A stretch of DNA of 62,752 bases from Planctomycetota bacterium (GTDB lineage Bacteria > Planctomycetota > UBA1135 > GCA-002686595), in contig CANKOY010000018.1 of the NCBI GenBank assembly GCA_947484275.1, forward strand, positions 1-62,752, read 5' to 3'. Shown one piece after another: positions 62,243 through 62,752 of this stretch (position 1 is the first letter of the stretch; each line of letters begins with the position of its first letter). Made by a program: the position numbers and the translations under genes. The notes under the pieces were generated by a model that had not been told where the DNA came from, made no database searches, and saw nothing but the letters and a program-made list of their open reading frames with translations.

Positions 62243-62533
62243 ATGACTTACGTCGACGGGTTCCTGCTCCCTGTTTCCAAGAAGAAGCTCAAGGCCTACC
62301 GCGCGATGTCCGTGGCGTGCGGCAAGATCTGGCACGAGTACGGCGCGCTCGAGTACCGCGAGTGCGTCGGCGACGACCTGGAGATCAAGATGTGCCTGCC
62401 ATTCACGCGCGCCGTCAAGGTGAAGCGCGGCGAAACGGTGATCTTCTCCTGGATCGTCTTCAAGTCGCGCGCCCAGCGCGATCGCATCAACGCGAAGATC
62501 ATGCGCGACCCGCGCATCCTCGCCATGATGTGA
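62243..62533 (+). pseudogene. DUF1428 (YbaA-like) gene truncated by IS insertion
   Basis: The frame begins MTYVDGFLLPVSKKKLKAYR and continues with the family's GKIWHEYGALEYRECVGDDL, ETVIFSWIVFKSRAQRDRIN and IMRDPRI pattern. Family proteins are about 117-120 residues and end with a MPFDGKRMIYGGF-type segment. Here the frame stops at residue 96 because the TGA is formed by the first three bases of the right-hand IS (62531). About 20-25 C-terminal residues are lost, so function is doubtful. DUF1428 belongs to the dimeric alpha-beta barrel group, of unknown function. Confidence 0.85.
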
Positions 62534-62752
62534 CCTGCCCCCCCTCAGACCGGTCCAGATCTCATCATAGGATCTGGGCCCCAACCTCAGGGAGGCAGAC
62601 ATGGGCAGGAAACGACGCCACACCGACGAGCAGATCATCCACAAGTTGCGCGAAGCCGAGATCGCATTGGCGCAGGGCCGCACGACGAAGGAAGTCTGCA
62701 AGCAGATCGAAATCACCGAGCAGACCTACTACCGCTGGCGCAAGGAGTACGG
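62531..62752 (+). mobile_element. IS3-family insertion sequence, partial right copy
   Basis: The terminus TGACCTGCCCCCCC at 62531 is followed by an inner repeat (CAGACCGGTCCAGATC), a palindromic region and the orfA start at 62601. The same elements occur inverted at the left window edge. The element inserted inside a DUF1428 gene. The 3' end is outside the window, so a target-site duplication cannot be checked. Confidence 0.85.
62601..62752 (+). CDS. IS3-family transposase orfA, N-terminal part
   Basis: The visible 50 residues (MGRKRRHTDEQIIHKLREAE, then a TTKEVCKQIEITEQTYYRW helix-turn-helix) are typical of IS3-family orfA of the IS407-like kind. It follows an AGGGAGG ribosome site. The gene runs off the window edge. 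It differs from the left copy at one visible residue (T for S at position 8). Confidence 0.85.
   Translation, partial: MGRKRRHTDEQIIHKLREAEIALAQGRTTKEVCKQIEITEQTYYRWRKEY

Overview
The window is 62.7 kb of GC-rich DNA that reads like a planctomycete (Planctomycetota) chromosome or metagenome contig. Several things point that way. There are five exported proteins with a shared Cys/Gly/Asn-rich C-terminal module, two of them carrying dockerin-like NGNG..DAIDI calcium loops. An ECF sigma factor sits directly upstream of a zinc-finger/Ser-Thr kinase/TPR protein. There is also a HEAT-VWA protein, a TMTC-like membrane/TPR protein, and general scarcity of Shine-Dalgarno motifs. The phylum call is an inference; no rRNA is present. 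Both edges fall inside inverted, related but non-identical copies of one IS3-family element, a typical place for an assembly to break.

Layout. 1-3.8 kb: partial IS, DUF454 membrane protein, exported calcium-loop protein, a 337-bp palindromic-ended repeat element and a decayed membrane-protein gene. 3.8-13.6 kb: TlpA-like thioredoxin, tRNA-Gly(CCC), a GntR/ABC-transporter operon with a likely operator, two more exported proteins (one missing its N-terminus), and an operon containing a ferric-reductase-like membrane domain fused to a Rieske domain. Two further copies of the repeat element lie here. 13.7-27.1 kb: small lipoproteins, LOG-family protein, Cu+-ATPase, methyltransferase, flippase-like protein, HEAT-VWA protein, glycosyltransferase, MutY. 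27.3-36.2 kb: MFS transporter, large membrane/TPR protein, matrixin-type metalloprotease with companion, ATP-grasp protein, a 122-bp MITE-like element, SGNH hydrolase, VOC protein. 36.2-47.7 kb: membrane/TPR protein, argS, apt, FliA/WhiG-like sigma factor with a histone-H1-like tail, beta-propeller exported protein, ECF sigma-kinase pair. 47.7-49.7 kb: a gene-poor repeat region with an IS91-type transposase remnant, surrounding a SpoU methyltransferase. 49.7-62.5 kb: alpha/beta-hydrolase-domain protein, PLP enzyme, then a housekeeping run (birA, rph, rdgB, lepA, lepB, lptB-like, etfB, etfA) and a DUF1428 gene cut off by the right-hand IS.

The most unusual structure is the three-copy ~313-337 bp element with ATACGGAGTCGCACACC ends. 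Its borders coincide with the stop codons of three genes and with the CCA end of a tRNA. Other points worth attention are the shared C-terminal module of the exported proteins, the C9-C10 tracts associated with three of their genes, the Rieske fusion operon, the basic tail on the sigma factor and the large insertion in signal peptidase I. No CRISPR array, phage module or recognisable defence island was seen.
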